A stretch of 5,922 bases of DNA, taken from Burkholderiales bacterium (lineage in GTDB: Bacteria; Pseudomonadota; Gammaproteobacteria; Burkholderiales; CAIKXV01). The stretch lies in assembly GCA_014379045.1 (NCBI GenBank), contig JACMMK010000430.1:1-5922 (forward strand), written 5' to 3'. The position numbers and the translations under genes are program-made. Shown piece after piece: positions 1 to 5,903 of this stretch. How positions within the stretch are numbered: the stretch's first letter is position 1; each line of letters begins with the position of its first letter. The notes beneath the pieces are model-generated. The model was not told the DNA's origin. It made no database searches and saw nothing but the letters and a program-made list of their open reading frames with translations.

Positions 1-60
1 GGCGCCGCGGGTCCGGTTGCGGCAGGCGTCGCCTCGAGTGCGCCGAGGCGCCCGCGTTGA
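1..60 (+). CDS. 3' end of an upstream gene, probably the Liv-type permease (livM-like)
   Basis: Only the last 19 codons and a TGA stop (58-60) are inside the window, in frame 1, reading GAAGPVAAGV then SSAPRRPR. No domain can be recognised in such a short Ala/Pro/Arg tail. The assignment rests on context: livG and livF follow directly, and in Liv/HAAT operons the permease gene livM commonly lies just before livG. The stop overlaps the TTG start of livG in the sequence TTGA, a typical translational-coupling arrangement. The livG frame is also open to the left edge, but it reads Arg-rich there and lacks permease-like hydrophobic stretches. A separate upstream gene ending at 60 is therefore preferred over a fusion. 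Identity as livM is an inference. Confidence 0.45.
   Translation, partial: GAAGPVAAGVASSAPRRPR
45..48 (+). promoter_or_regulatory. Ribosome binding site supporting the TTG start of livG
   Basis: GAGG lies 8 bases before the TTG at 57-59. It supports this rare start codon over the next in-frame candidate, a GTG at 93, which would remove the first beta strand of the ATPase (LLSVKSVSKSF). Confidence 0.5.
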
Positions 61-920
61 ACCTCCCGGCGCCGCTGCTCTCGGTCAAGTCGGTGAGCAA
101 GTCGTTCGGCGGCATCGAGGCGCTCAATGCGGTTTCGATCGACGTTGCGCGGGGTTCGGTGTTCGGGCTGATCGGCCCGAACGGCGCCGGCAAGACCACC
201 TTGTTCAATGTGATCACCGGCTTCACCGCGCCCGACGCTGGCCACTGCATGCTGGAGGACAGGGTGCTCAGCGGCGAGGCCGTGCATCGGGTCGTCGAGC
301 TCGGCATTGCGCGGACGTTCCAGAACATCCGGCTGTTCCAGCAGATGAGTGCCCTCGAAAACGTGCTGGTGGGCATGCACACGCGCAGCCGTGCGGGTGC
401 GTTCGGCGCGATCGTGCGTCCGCGGCGAGTGCGTGCCGAAGAGGCACGACTCGAAGCGCAGGCGCACGCGCTGCTCGAACAGGTGGGCGTCGCGGCGCAT
501 GCCGACGATCCGGCAGGCAGCCTGCCGTACGGTTTGCAGCGCCGGCTCGAGATCGCACGCGCGCTCGCATCGGCGCCGAAACTGCTCGCGCTGGACGAAC
601 CCGCCGCGGGGATGAACGGTGCCGAGACCGCGTCGCTGCGCGATCTGATCGTACGGCTGCGCGATGCCGGGACCACCGTGCTGCTGATCGAACACGACGT
701 GCGACTGGTGATGGGGCTGTGCGACCGGGTCGCGGTGCTCGACCGTGGTCGACTGATCGCCGAAGGACTGCCTGCGCACGTTCAGTGCGATCCCGCCGTC
801 GTCGAGGCGTATCTGGGTGCGCCGACGACGCCTGCGCCGTCCATGGGTACGCCGACCCCCGCTACGCCGGCCGTGGGCACGTCAGCACCGAGGTTGCCCA
901 ACCCCGGCGAACACGCCTGA
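57..920 (+). CDS. livG: Branched-chain amino acid ABC transporter ATP-binding protein LivG
   Basis: This is one of the two cytoplasmic ATPases that power uptake of branched-chain or related amino acids through the LivH/LivM permease pair. The 287-residue product shows Walker A GPNGAGKT (40-47), Q-loop ARTFQN (Gln89), a LivG-style signature LPYGLQRRLEIARAL (156-170), Walker B LLALDEP with catalytic Glu181, the LivG-typical AAGMN D-loop (183-187) and the switch His213 in LLIEHD. The family C-terminal segment ends near AYLG (251-254). A further 33 residues rich in Pro, Ala and Thr follow (255-287). LivG proteins usually stop near 250-260 residues, so this tail is extra and probably disordered. 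The start is TTG, backed by GAGG and by overlap with the preceding stop. The stop overlaps the livF ATG. Confidence in the family is very high; the exact substrate cannot be read from an ATPase. Confidence 0.93.
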   Translation: MNLPAPLLSVKSVSKSFGGIEALNAVSIDVARGSVFGLIGPNGAGKTTLFNVITGFTAPDAGHCMLEDRVLSGEAVHRVVELGIARTFQNIRLFQQMSALENVLVGMHTRSRAGAFGAIVRPRRVRAEEARLEAQAHALLEQVGVAAHADDPAGSLPYGLQRRLEIARALASAPKLLALDEPAAGMNGAETASLRDLIVRLRDAGTTVLLIEHDVRLVMGLCDRVAVLDRGRLIAEGLPAHVQCDPAVVEAYLGAPTTPAPSMGTPTPATPAVGTSAPRLPNPGEHA

Positions 921-1624
921 TGCTGACAGTACGCGCGCTTGCCCTGGCCTATGGGGCAATCACCGCGGTACGCGGCATCGACCTCGATGTCGGCAGCGGC
1001 GAGTTGGTCGCCGTCATCGGTGCGAACGGTGCGGGCAAGACGACGACGCTGAAAGGCATCGCCGGCGCGATGCCGGTACGACACGGAGAGATCGTGTTCG
1101 ACGGCGAGGACATCGCGCGCCTGCCGGTACACGAGCGGGTGCGCCGCGGCGTGTGCCTGGTGCCCGAGGGGCGCGGCATCTTTGCGCGGCTCACCGTCGC
1201 CGAGAACCTCGACATGGGCGCGTATCTACGGCGCGATGCGCACGGCGTGCGCGCCGACCTCGCGCGCTGCTATGGCCTGTTCCCGCGGCTCGCCGAGCGA
1301 CGGGGTCAAGCGGCCGGCACACTGTCCGGAGGCGAGCAGCAGATGCTCGCCATCGGGCGCGCGTTGATGAGTCGCCCGCGTCTGCTGTTGCTGGACGAGC
1401 CCCATGCTCGGCTCGCGCCGATCGTGAGTCGCCTGATCTTCGACACGATCCGCACCGTCGCCAACGAGCAGGTGTCGATCCTGTTGATCGAGCAGAACGC
1501 GCGCGCGGCGCTCGAATTGGCCACACGCGCCTACGTAATGGAGAGCGGCCGGATCGCACTTTCCGGCGCTGCGTCCGCGCTGCTCGCCAGCGATGCAGTG
1601 CGTTGCGCGTATCTGGGGGAATAG
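920..1624 (+). CDS. livF: Branched-chain amino acid ABC transporter ATP-binding protein LivF
   Basis: This is the second ATPase of the Liv/HAAT transporter, expected to pair with LivG beneath the permeases. The 234-residue product is of normal family length. Visible motifs are Walker A GANGAGKT (34-41), VPEGRGIF (81-88), where LivF proteins carry Glu in the usual Gln position, signature LSGGEQQ (135-141), Walker B LLLLDEP with Glu160, and IEQNARAALELATRAYV, where the LivF family replaces the switch His with Asn. The ATG sits in TGATG with the livG stop and has no strong Shine-Dalgarno sequence, so translation is probably coupled to livG. One oddity: after DEP the family normally has S-L/M-G-L-A-P, but here residues 162-164 are His-Ala-Arg (HARLAP), altering the D-loop that talks to the partner ATPase. 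No frameshift or stop is present, so the gene is intact as read. Confidence 0.92.
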   Translation: MLTVRALALAYGAITAVRGIDLDVGSGELVAVIGANGAGKTTTLKGIAGAMPVRHGEIVFDGEDIARLPVHERVRRGVCLVPEGRGIFARLTVAENLDMGAYLRRDAHGVRADLARCYGLFPRLAERRGQAAGTLSGGEQQMLAIGRALMSRPRLLLLDEPHARLAPIVSRLIFDTIRTVANEQVSILLIEQNARAALELATRAYVMESGRIALSGAASALLASDAVRCAYLGE

Positions 1625-1659
1625 CAGGCGCGCTGGTCACCGTCGGGAAACGCCGGGGG

Positions 1660-1687
1660 CTGGCGCATTGTTCAGCTTCTGCGCCGG
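1660..1687 (+). terminator. Possible hairpin after livF (weak terminator candidate)
   Basis: CTGGCGCA pairs with TGCGCCGG (one G-U) around a 12-base loop, 35 bases after the livF stop. No run of T follows, so it does not meet the usual picture of an intrinsic terminator. A second, imperfect stem at about 1690-1724 (CTCG/CGAG core) runs into ACTTTT and could act with it. Confidence 0.25.
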
Positions 1688-1837
1688 ATGAAAGGGGCTC
1701 GCCTGTGCTGGACGAGACTTTTCCTGTGGCCTAAGCTCTTGCACCGCCTTCCTCAGACCGTCTCCAGCGTTCGTCCTCAAGAGTTTCGAGCGTCGGGCCC
1801 GCTTCGATCGTGCGTCATCCGGGCCGTCCCGCGTCAA

Positions 1838-1859
1838 CCACCGTCTCAAGAAACGGTGG
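1838..1859. repeat. Inverted repeat upstream of the histidine kinase gene
   Basis: CCACCGT (1838-1844) and ACGGTGG (1853-1859) are perfect 7-base arms around an 8-base spacer. CGCG at 1830-1833 and 1861-1864 could extend the stem past an internal bulge. It lies about 45 bases before the chosen GTG start and is not followed by T residues, so an operator or leader-RNA hairpin is more likely than a terminator. Confidence 0.4.
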
Positions 1860-1886
1860 GCGCGTCCGTTAGAAAACGCTGGTTCC

Positions 1887-1892
1887 GAGAGG
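1887..1892 (+). promoter_or_regulatory. Ribosome binding site for the histidine kinase gene
   Basis: GAGAGG ends 11 bases before the GTG at 1904. The spacing is slightly long, but it is the best purine-rich match near the point where the reading becomes a conventional sensor-kinase N-terminus, so it decides the start. Confidence 0.45.
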
Positions 1893-1903
1893 TTTGCCTT
1901 GCC

Positions 1904-3850
1904 GTGATCCGACTGCTGCGTCGTACTTCCCCAGGCTCCGTGCTGAGCGGTGCGCTGACTGCCGCCAACTCGCGGCAGCTTGCCCGCTTCGCGCTGATCG
2001 GCGGGGTCATCCTGCTTCTGCTCGGCGCCCTCGCGTTCGTCTACTGGAAGACCCGGCCGATCGACGAAGCGTCTGTGCTCGAGATCAGCGGCCAACTGCG
2101 CGGGCTCAAGGAACTCGAAGCGCGCTGGGAAACCATTCTCCTGCGCTCGACCACCGATACCGGGCAGGGCTACGAGTCGGCGATCAACCTGGTGCCGACC
2201 GTAGGCAAGACGCTGCGCGCGCTGCAGCAGTCGGCACGCGCGATCCCGTCTGCCACGCTCGACGAGAAACTGCCCGACATGGTCGGTTCGTTCCAGGAGA
2301 AGAACGCGGTCACGGTGCGCTTCCTCGGCGAGTCGAACTTCGTCACTGTCAATCTGCCGCTGGTGCAGGCGGCGGCGGCCGAGTACACCGGCGCGATCCG
2401 CGCTGCGCGCCAGGTCGATGCGCAGACGCAGCGTGAACTGCTCGCGCTGGACCGGATGGCGACCCAGGTCGCAGCCGAGTTGATCGCGTTCTCGGTGGAC
2501 GGGTCGGCGACGCGCGCGCGCACGATCAACGACGCGCTTGCGACGATCGCCGACACGCGCAACGATTTTGCCTCAACGCGGTTCAACGATGCCCGCGAAA
2601 CGCTGGTCAAGCTCGGTCGCGAAGTGGTGAGCCGCAAACAGCTGTCGACCGAGTTCTTCGAGGTGGTGTCGCAATCGCCCGCGGGCCGTGAACTCGATCA
2701 GGTGATCTCGGGATTCGAGGGCGAATTGCGTGCCGCGGGCGCCGAGCAGCAGCGGTACCGGACGGTGCTGATCTGGTATGCGGTCGCGTTGCTAGCTCTG
2801 CTCGGATTCGCCGGCTGGCGCCTCGCGCAAAGCTACAGTCTGCTGAACAAGGTCAACGAGGATCTGAGCAACGTCAACGAGTCGCTCGAAGAGCGCGTAT
2901 CGGCGCGCACGCAGGAGTTGACCTCCGCGCTCGCCGAACTGCAGCAGTCGGAGACACAGCTGATCCAGTCCGAGAAGATGTCCTCGCTCGGGCAGATGGT
3001 GGCCGGCGTCGCACACGAGATCAACACCCCGCTCGCCTATGTGAAGAACAATCTCGGAATGGTCGACGACCGCCTGGGCTCGCTGCGCGACCTGGTCGAA
3101 CAGTTCGATCGGCTGCTGCGGATGTTGCAGGCGACGAACACCCCCGAGGACGAACTGCGCGACCAGTTCGGCCTGGTCAACCGCGCTCTGGACCAGCTGC
3201 GCAATCGCAACAGCCTCGGCGAACTCGGACTGCTGGTGCAGGACGGCCTGCACGGCATCGATCAGATCGCCGAGATCGTGCTGAATCTGAAAGACTTCAG
3301 CCGGCTCGACCGGTTGAAAGTGCAGAGCTTCGACGTGAATCAGGGGATCGACAGCACGCTGTTGCTCGCGCGCCACCTGTTGAAACAGGTCGAGGTGCGC
3401 AAGGTGTTCGGCACCTTGCCCCCGGTCGTATGCGCCGGCTCGCAGATCAACCAGGTGTTCCTCAACCTGATCACGAATGCGGCGCAGGCGCTCGAAGGTA
3501 CCAACGGCGTCATCACACTGACGACGAAGGCCGTCGGCCACAGCGTGATGATCGAAGTGCGCGACAACGGCAAGGGCATCGCGCCCGAAGTGCTGCCGCG
3601 CATCTTCGATCCGTTCTTCACGACGAAGGAAACCGGCAAGGGCACCGGCCTCGGCTTGTCGATCTCGTTCAAGATCGTCGACCAGCATCGCGGCAAGATT
3701 CTCGTCCATTCGCGCCGGGGCGAAGGCACGACGTTCACCGTCCTGCTGCCCGCACAGCATGCGCAGCAACCGGCAACACCGGCCGCCTCGGTACCTGAAG
3801 ACCCGGCGCAAGGCGACGCCGTGATGGACGCCGCGGCGGTGGCAGCATGA
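1904..3850 (+). CDS. Membrane-bound sensor histidine kinase with helical periplasmic domain
   Basis: The 648-residue protein (GTG start) should sense a signal outside the inner membrane, autophosphorylate on His, and pass phosphate to receiver domains. Order: short basic N-terminus; TM1 about 29-48; periplasmic region about 49-285, apparently all-helical and possibly DAHL-like; TM2 about 287-305; coiled coil about 312-357; DHp with H-box GVAHEINTPLAY (His371, followed by an ExxT phosphatase-type motif); ATPase with N-box NLITNAAQAL (Asn525), G1 DNGKGIAP (Asp554), F-box FDPFFTTKE (568-576) and G2 GKGTGLGLSI (from 579). The second DHp helix reaches its FSRLDR end about 94 residues after His371, so about 40 extra residues lie inside the DHp. 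An Ala/Pro-rich tail of about 32 residues ends the protein. No own receiver is present; the nearest RECs are on the next gene's product, the likely partner. An ATG at 1688 would add 72 unlikely residues. The ligand is unknown. Confidence 0.9.
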   Translation: MIRLLRRTSPGSVLSGALTAANSRQLARFALIGGVILLLLGALAFVYWKTRPIDEASVLEISGQLRGLKELEARWETILLRSTTDTGQGYESAINLVPTVGKTLRALQQSARAIPSATLDEKLPDMVGSFQEKNAVTVRFLGESNFVTVNLPLVQAAAAEYTGAIRAARQVDAQTQRELLALDRMATQVAAELIAFSVDGSATRARTINDALATIADTRNDFASTRFNDARETLVKLGREVVSRKQLSTEFFEVVSQSPAGRELDQVISGFEGELRAAGAEQQRYRTVLIWYAVALLALLGFAGWRLAQSYSLLNKVNEDLSNVNESLEERVSARTQELTSALAELQQSETQLIQSEKMSSLGQMVAGVAHEINTPLAYVKNNLGMVDDRLGSLRDLVEQFDRLLRMLQATNTPEDELRDQFGLVNRALDQLRNRNSLGELGLLVQDGLHGIDQIAEIVLNLKDFSRLDRLKVQSFDVNQGIDSTLLLARHLLKQVEVRKVFGTLPPVVCAGSQINQVFLNLITNAAQALEGTNGVITLTTKAVGHSVMIEVRDNGKGIAPEVLPRIFDPFFTTKETGKGTGLGLSISFKIVDQHRGKILVHSRRGEGTTFTVLLPAQHAQQPATPAASVPEDPAQGDAVMDAAAVAA

Positions 3851-3963
3851 GCCCGCGGCGAGGGACCCGTCACCTGACAGGTGACGGGATCGACGTAGCC
3901 GCGTCGGGCTCACGCACCGTCGATGGCAATCCTGTGATCCGGGACCTCGGAGCGGAACGATGA
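3847..3963 (+). CDS. Possible 38-residue small ORF coupling the two signalling genes
   Basis: An open frame of 38 codons exactly fills the gap between the histidine kinase and Ser/Thr kinase genes. Its ATG overlaps the upstream stop (ATGA, 3847-3850), and its TGA overlaps the downstream start (ATGA, 3960-3963). The product would begin MSPRRGTRHL and end VIRDLGAER. It is charged and soluble, with no membrane segment, signal peptide or motif I recognise. There is no good Shine-Dalgarno sequence before the ATG, so translation would depend on ribosomes ending the histidine kinase. Against a real protein: roughly 68% of its codons end in G or C, less than in the neighbouring genes, and a perfect palindrome occupies its centre. 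It could equally serve only to carry ribosomes to the kinase start, or be a chance frame. Confidence 0.35.
   Translation: MSPRRGTRHLTGDGIDVAASGSRTVDGNPVIRDLGAER
3866..3888. repeat. Perfect 11-base-arm palindrome between the two signalling genes
   Basis: CCCGTCACCTG (3866-3876) and CAGGTGACGGG (3878-3888) are exact reverse complements around a single A at 3877. In RNA it would fold as a stem of nine or more G+C-rich pairs with a small TGACA loop. In DNA it is an odd-centred dyad of the kind bound by dimeric regulators. It is followed by ATCGACG, not a T run, so it is not a standard intrinsic terminator. It lies 16 bases after the histidine kinase stop and 71 before the Ser/Thr kinase start, where it could act as an operator, mRNA stabiliser or attenuator that sets the ratio of the two proteins. 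Confidence 0.6.
3949..3952 (+). promoter_or_regulatory. Ribosome binding site for the Ser/Thr kinase gene
   Basis: GGAG lies 7 bases before the ATG at 3960, in GGAGCGGAACG. It gives the kinase gene an independent start signal in addition to any coupling from the small ORF whose stop overlaps the ATG. Confidence 0.6.
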
Positions 3964-5903
3964 GCGCGATCGGCCCGCTGCCGGCCAAGGTCGGCAAGTT
4001 CGAAGTCCACGGCATCCTCGGTCGGGGTGGCATGGGCACGGTGTACTCGGCGTTCGATCCGACGATCCAGCGTCCGGTCGCGATCAAGGCGCTGATGAAG
4101 CGCGCGCTCGATCCCGATCAGGCGCTCAATGTGCTCGAGCGCTTCAAGCGCGAGGCGCAGGCGGCCGGGCGTCTGATGCATCCGTGCATCGTCCAGGTCT
4201 ACGACTACGGCGAGAACGACGAACTGGCATTCATCGCGATGGAACTGGTGTCGGGCAAGTCGTTGCACCAGCGCCTGCTAGAGCGTCGACGCTATGACCT
4301 GAAGCAGATCGGCTCGATCGTCGAACAGCTGCTGTCCGCGCTCGAGTACGCGCACCAGAACGGCGTGATCCATCAGGACATCAAGCCGGCGAACATCCTG
4401 GTCGCCAACGACGGTCGCATCAAGGTCACCGACTTCGGTATCGCCTACGTCGAATCGACGCGCGTCATCGTCAACAACGAGCCGCTCGGCACGCCGCACT
4501 TCATGGCCCCTGAACTGTTGAACGGCGACACGGCGACGCCGGCGAGCGATGTCTACTCGGCCGGCACGGTGGCGTTCGAGTTGCTCACCGGGCAACGCGC
4601 GTTCTCGGGCACCACTGCGTTCGTGATGCGGCAGGTGATGGATCCGGACGTCGCGGTCATCGCGCCTTCGCAGGTCGACCCGCGCATCGTTCCCGAACTC
4701 GACCAGGCGGTATTGAAGGGGCTCGCGAAGAAACCCGCCGAGCGCTTCCAGAGTGCGCACGAGTTCCAGCGTGCGTTCCAGCTCGGCATCGAAGCGACGT
4801 TGCGGGCGGTGGGCGAAACGCAGGCCCCCGGGGAAGTCAGCGCCGAAACCACACGCAACCTGTCGGCCGCAGCACGACTGTTGCGCGAGTCGACCGGCAA
4901 CATGCCGCCGCGCCCGTTGACCACCGGGCCGGACGCGGCAAACGGTGCGAATGGGGCCTCCCCCGCGGCACCCGTGTCATCTGCGCATAAACCACGGTTG
5001 CTGGTCGTCGACGATGAAGAGCGCATCCTCAACGCGCTGAAAGCGCTGTTCCGCGACGACTTCCACGTGTTCGCGACCAGCAACTGCGGTCACGCGCTGC
5101 GCTTCGTCGAGAAGTTCCACATGCACGCGATCATCAGCGACCAGCGCATGCCCGAGATGCTCGGCGTCGAATTGCTCCGGCGCGCGAAGATCACTTCGCC
5201 GACGTCGATGCGCCTGCTGCTGACCGGCTATTCCGACCTGAACGCGATCGTCGGGTCGATCAACGAGGGCGAGATATTCCGCTTCATCAACAAGCCGTGG
5301 AGCAACCGCGACCTGAAGCAGATCGTGCACGAGGCAGTCGAAATCGGACTGAGCGTCGGCGAACGCCGGGTGATGCGGGTCAATCCGGAAGCGCACAAGG
5401 AACTGACCGTGCTGGTGGTCGATCCGAGCTATGAACTGCTGCGCTCGGTGAAGGAGTTGTTGTCGGGCGTGTGCGAGATCCGTCATGCCCTCGATGCCGA
5501 TACCGCGATGAATCAGCTCGACCAGTATCCCGTCGCCATCGTGCTGATGGATGTCGAGCACGCGGCTGCCGAAGGCATCGCGCTGCTGAAGACGTTGAAA
5601 CAGGAACGCCCGGCGATCCTCTCGATCGTGGTCACCAGCGCGTCGGACTCCGAATTGATGATCGAACTGATCAACCAGGCGCAGATCTTCCGTTTTCTCA
5701 ACAAGCCGGTGAACCAGCAGCTGATCAAGTCCCATCTGCTCGCCGCACTCGAACGCGCGCAGGCGCTGCGCGACGCCCCCGAACTGGTACGGATGTACAA
5801 GCCCGCCCCGTCGGGGCGCCCGCCGGCGGCAACGACAGGGACGATGGCGGACGCCGTGTCGCTGCCGGCCCTGCCTGCCCTGCAGGTCGCCGCGGTGTCC
5901 TGA
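3960..5903 (+). CDS. Ser/Thr protein kinase fused to two C-terminal receiver domains
   Basis: This 647-residue cytoplasmic hybrid joins a eukaryotic-like kinase to two-component receivers; no membrane segment is seen. Kinase (about 14-275): glycine loop GRGGMG (21-26), Lys43 in VAIK, helix-C Glu65, catalytic loop HQDIKPAN (His138, Asp140, Lys142, Asn145), DFG (158-160) and APE ending at Glu185. All catalytic residues are present, but HRD is HQD, making it non-RD. A low-complexity Ala/Pro/Gly linker (about 276-345) follows. REC1 (about 346-465) is complete: Asp351/Asp352, acceptor Asp394 in ISDQRMPEM, Thr422, Lys445 in NKPW. REC2 (about 484-600) keeps Asp488, candidate acceptor Asp531, Thr559 and Lys582 but has Pro489 in place of the second acid. 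A disordered tail of about 45 residues ends the chain. The preceding sensor kinase probably phosphorylates REC1, changing kinase activity. Substrates are unknown. Confidence 0.92.
   Translation: MSAIGPLPAKVGKFEVHGILGRGGMGTVYSAFDPTIQRPVAIKALMKRALDPDQALNVLERFKREAQAAGRLMHPCIVQVYDYGENDELAFIAMELVSGKSLHQRLLERRRYDLKQIGSIVEQLLSALEYAHQNGVIHQDIKPANILVANDGRIKVTDFGIAYVESTRVIVNNEPLGTPHFMAPELLNGDTATPASDVYSAGTVAFELLTGQRAFSGTTAFVMRQVMDPDVAVIAPSQVDPRIVPELDQAVLKGLAKKPAERFQSAHEFQRAFQLGIEATLRAVGETQAPGEVSAETTRNLSAAARLLRESTGNMPPRPLTTGPDAANGANGASPAAPVSSAHKPRLLVVDDEERILNALKALFRDDFHVFATSNCGHALRFVEKFHMHAIISDQRMPEMLGVELLRRAKITSPTSMRLLLTGYSDLNAIVGSINEGEIFRFINKPWSNRDLKQIVHEAVEIGLSVGERRVMRVNPEAHKELTVLVVDPSYELLRSVKELLSGVCEIRHALDADTAMNQLDQYPVAIVLMDVEHAAAEGIALLKTLKQERPAILSIVVTSASDSELMIELINQAQIFRFLNKPVNQQLIKSHLLAALERAQALRDAPELVRMYKPAPSGRPPAATTGTMADAVSLPALPALQVAAVS

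Larger units (their letters stand above)
1625..1903. other. Intergenic region between livF and the histidine kinase gene
   Basis: About 280 bases carry no convincing gene. The histidine-kinase frame is open back to an ATG at 1688, but those 72 codons read as mixed Arg/Pro/Ser-rich sequence without domain character, so I leave them out of the gene. The left half holds two hairpin candidates after livF (1660-1687 and about 1690-1724). The right half holds a hairpin and short repeats (1838-1882). A regulatory region for the downstream signalling genes must lie here if they form their own transcription unit. No -35/-10 pair with good spacing was found by eye. Confidence 0.6.

Noticed and set aside
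1..60. Fusion of the upstream permease to livG, because the livG frame is open to the left edge
   Set aside because: That frame reads Arg/Gly/Cys-rich (RRGSGCGRRRLE), unlike a permease. A separate frame with a TTGA stop-start overlap and a GAGG site fits Liv operon organisation better.
17..919. A very long open + frame running through livG in another phase and continuing into livF
   Set aside because: The part before 920 is Arg/Ala-rich with no family motif, while the overlapping livG frame has every ATPase motif. It is a GC-rich shadow joined by chance to the real livF frame.
1727..1742. Sigma-54-like promoter (TGGC...TTGC) between livF and the histidine kinase gene
   Set aside because: The GG and GC elements are separated by 11 bases instead of the strict 10, and the intervening bases do not match the consensus.
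3866..3888. Intrinsic terminator separating the histidine kinase and Ser/Thr kinase genes
   Set aside because: The stem is excellent but no T-rich tract follows on either strand, and the ATGA couplings argue for one transcript.
2792..4087. A 431-codon open frame on the minus strand, antisense to the histidine kinase
   Set aside because: It mirrors the codon bias of the strong + strand gene, spans an intergenic gap and a second gene's start, and shows no domain. Long antisense frames are expected at this GC content.
4977..5735. A 252-codon minus-strand frame opposite the receiver domains
   Set aside because: It is antisense to well-conserved REC motifs and has a His/Gln/Asp-rich composition typical of shadow frames. 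No motif or start signal was seen.
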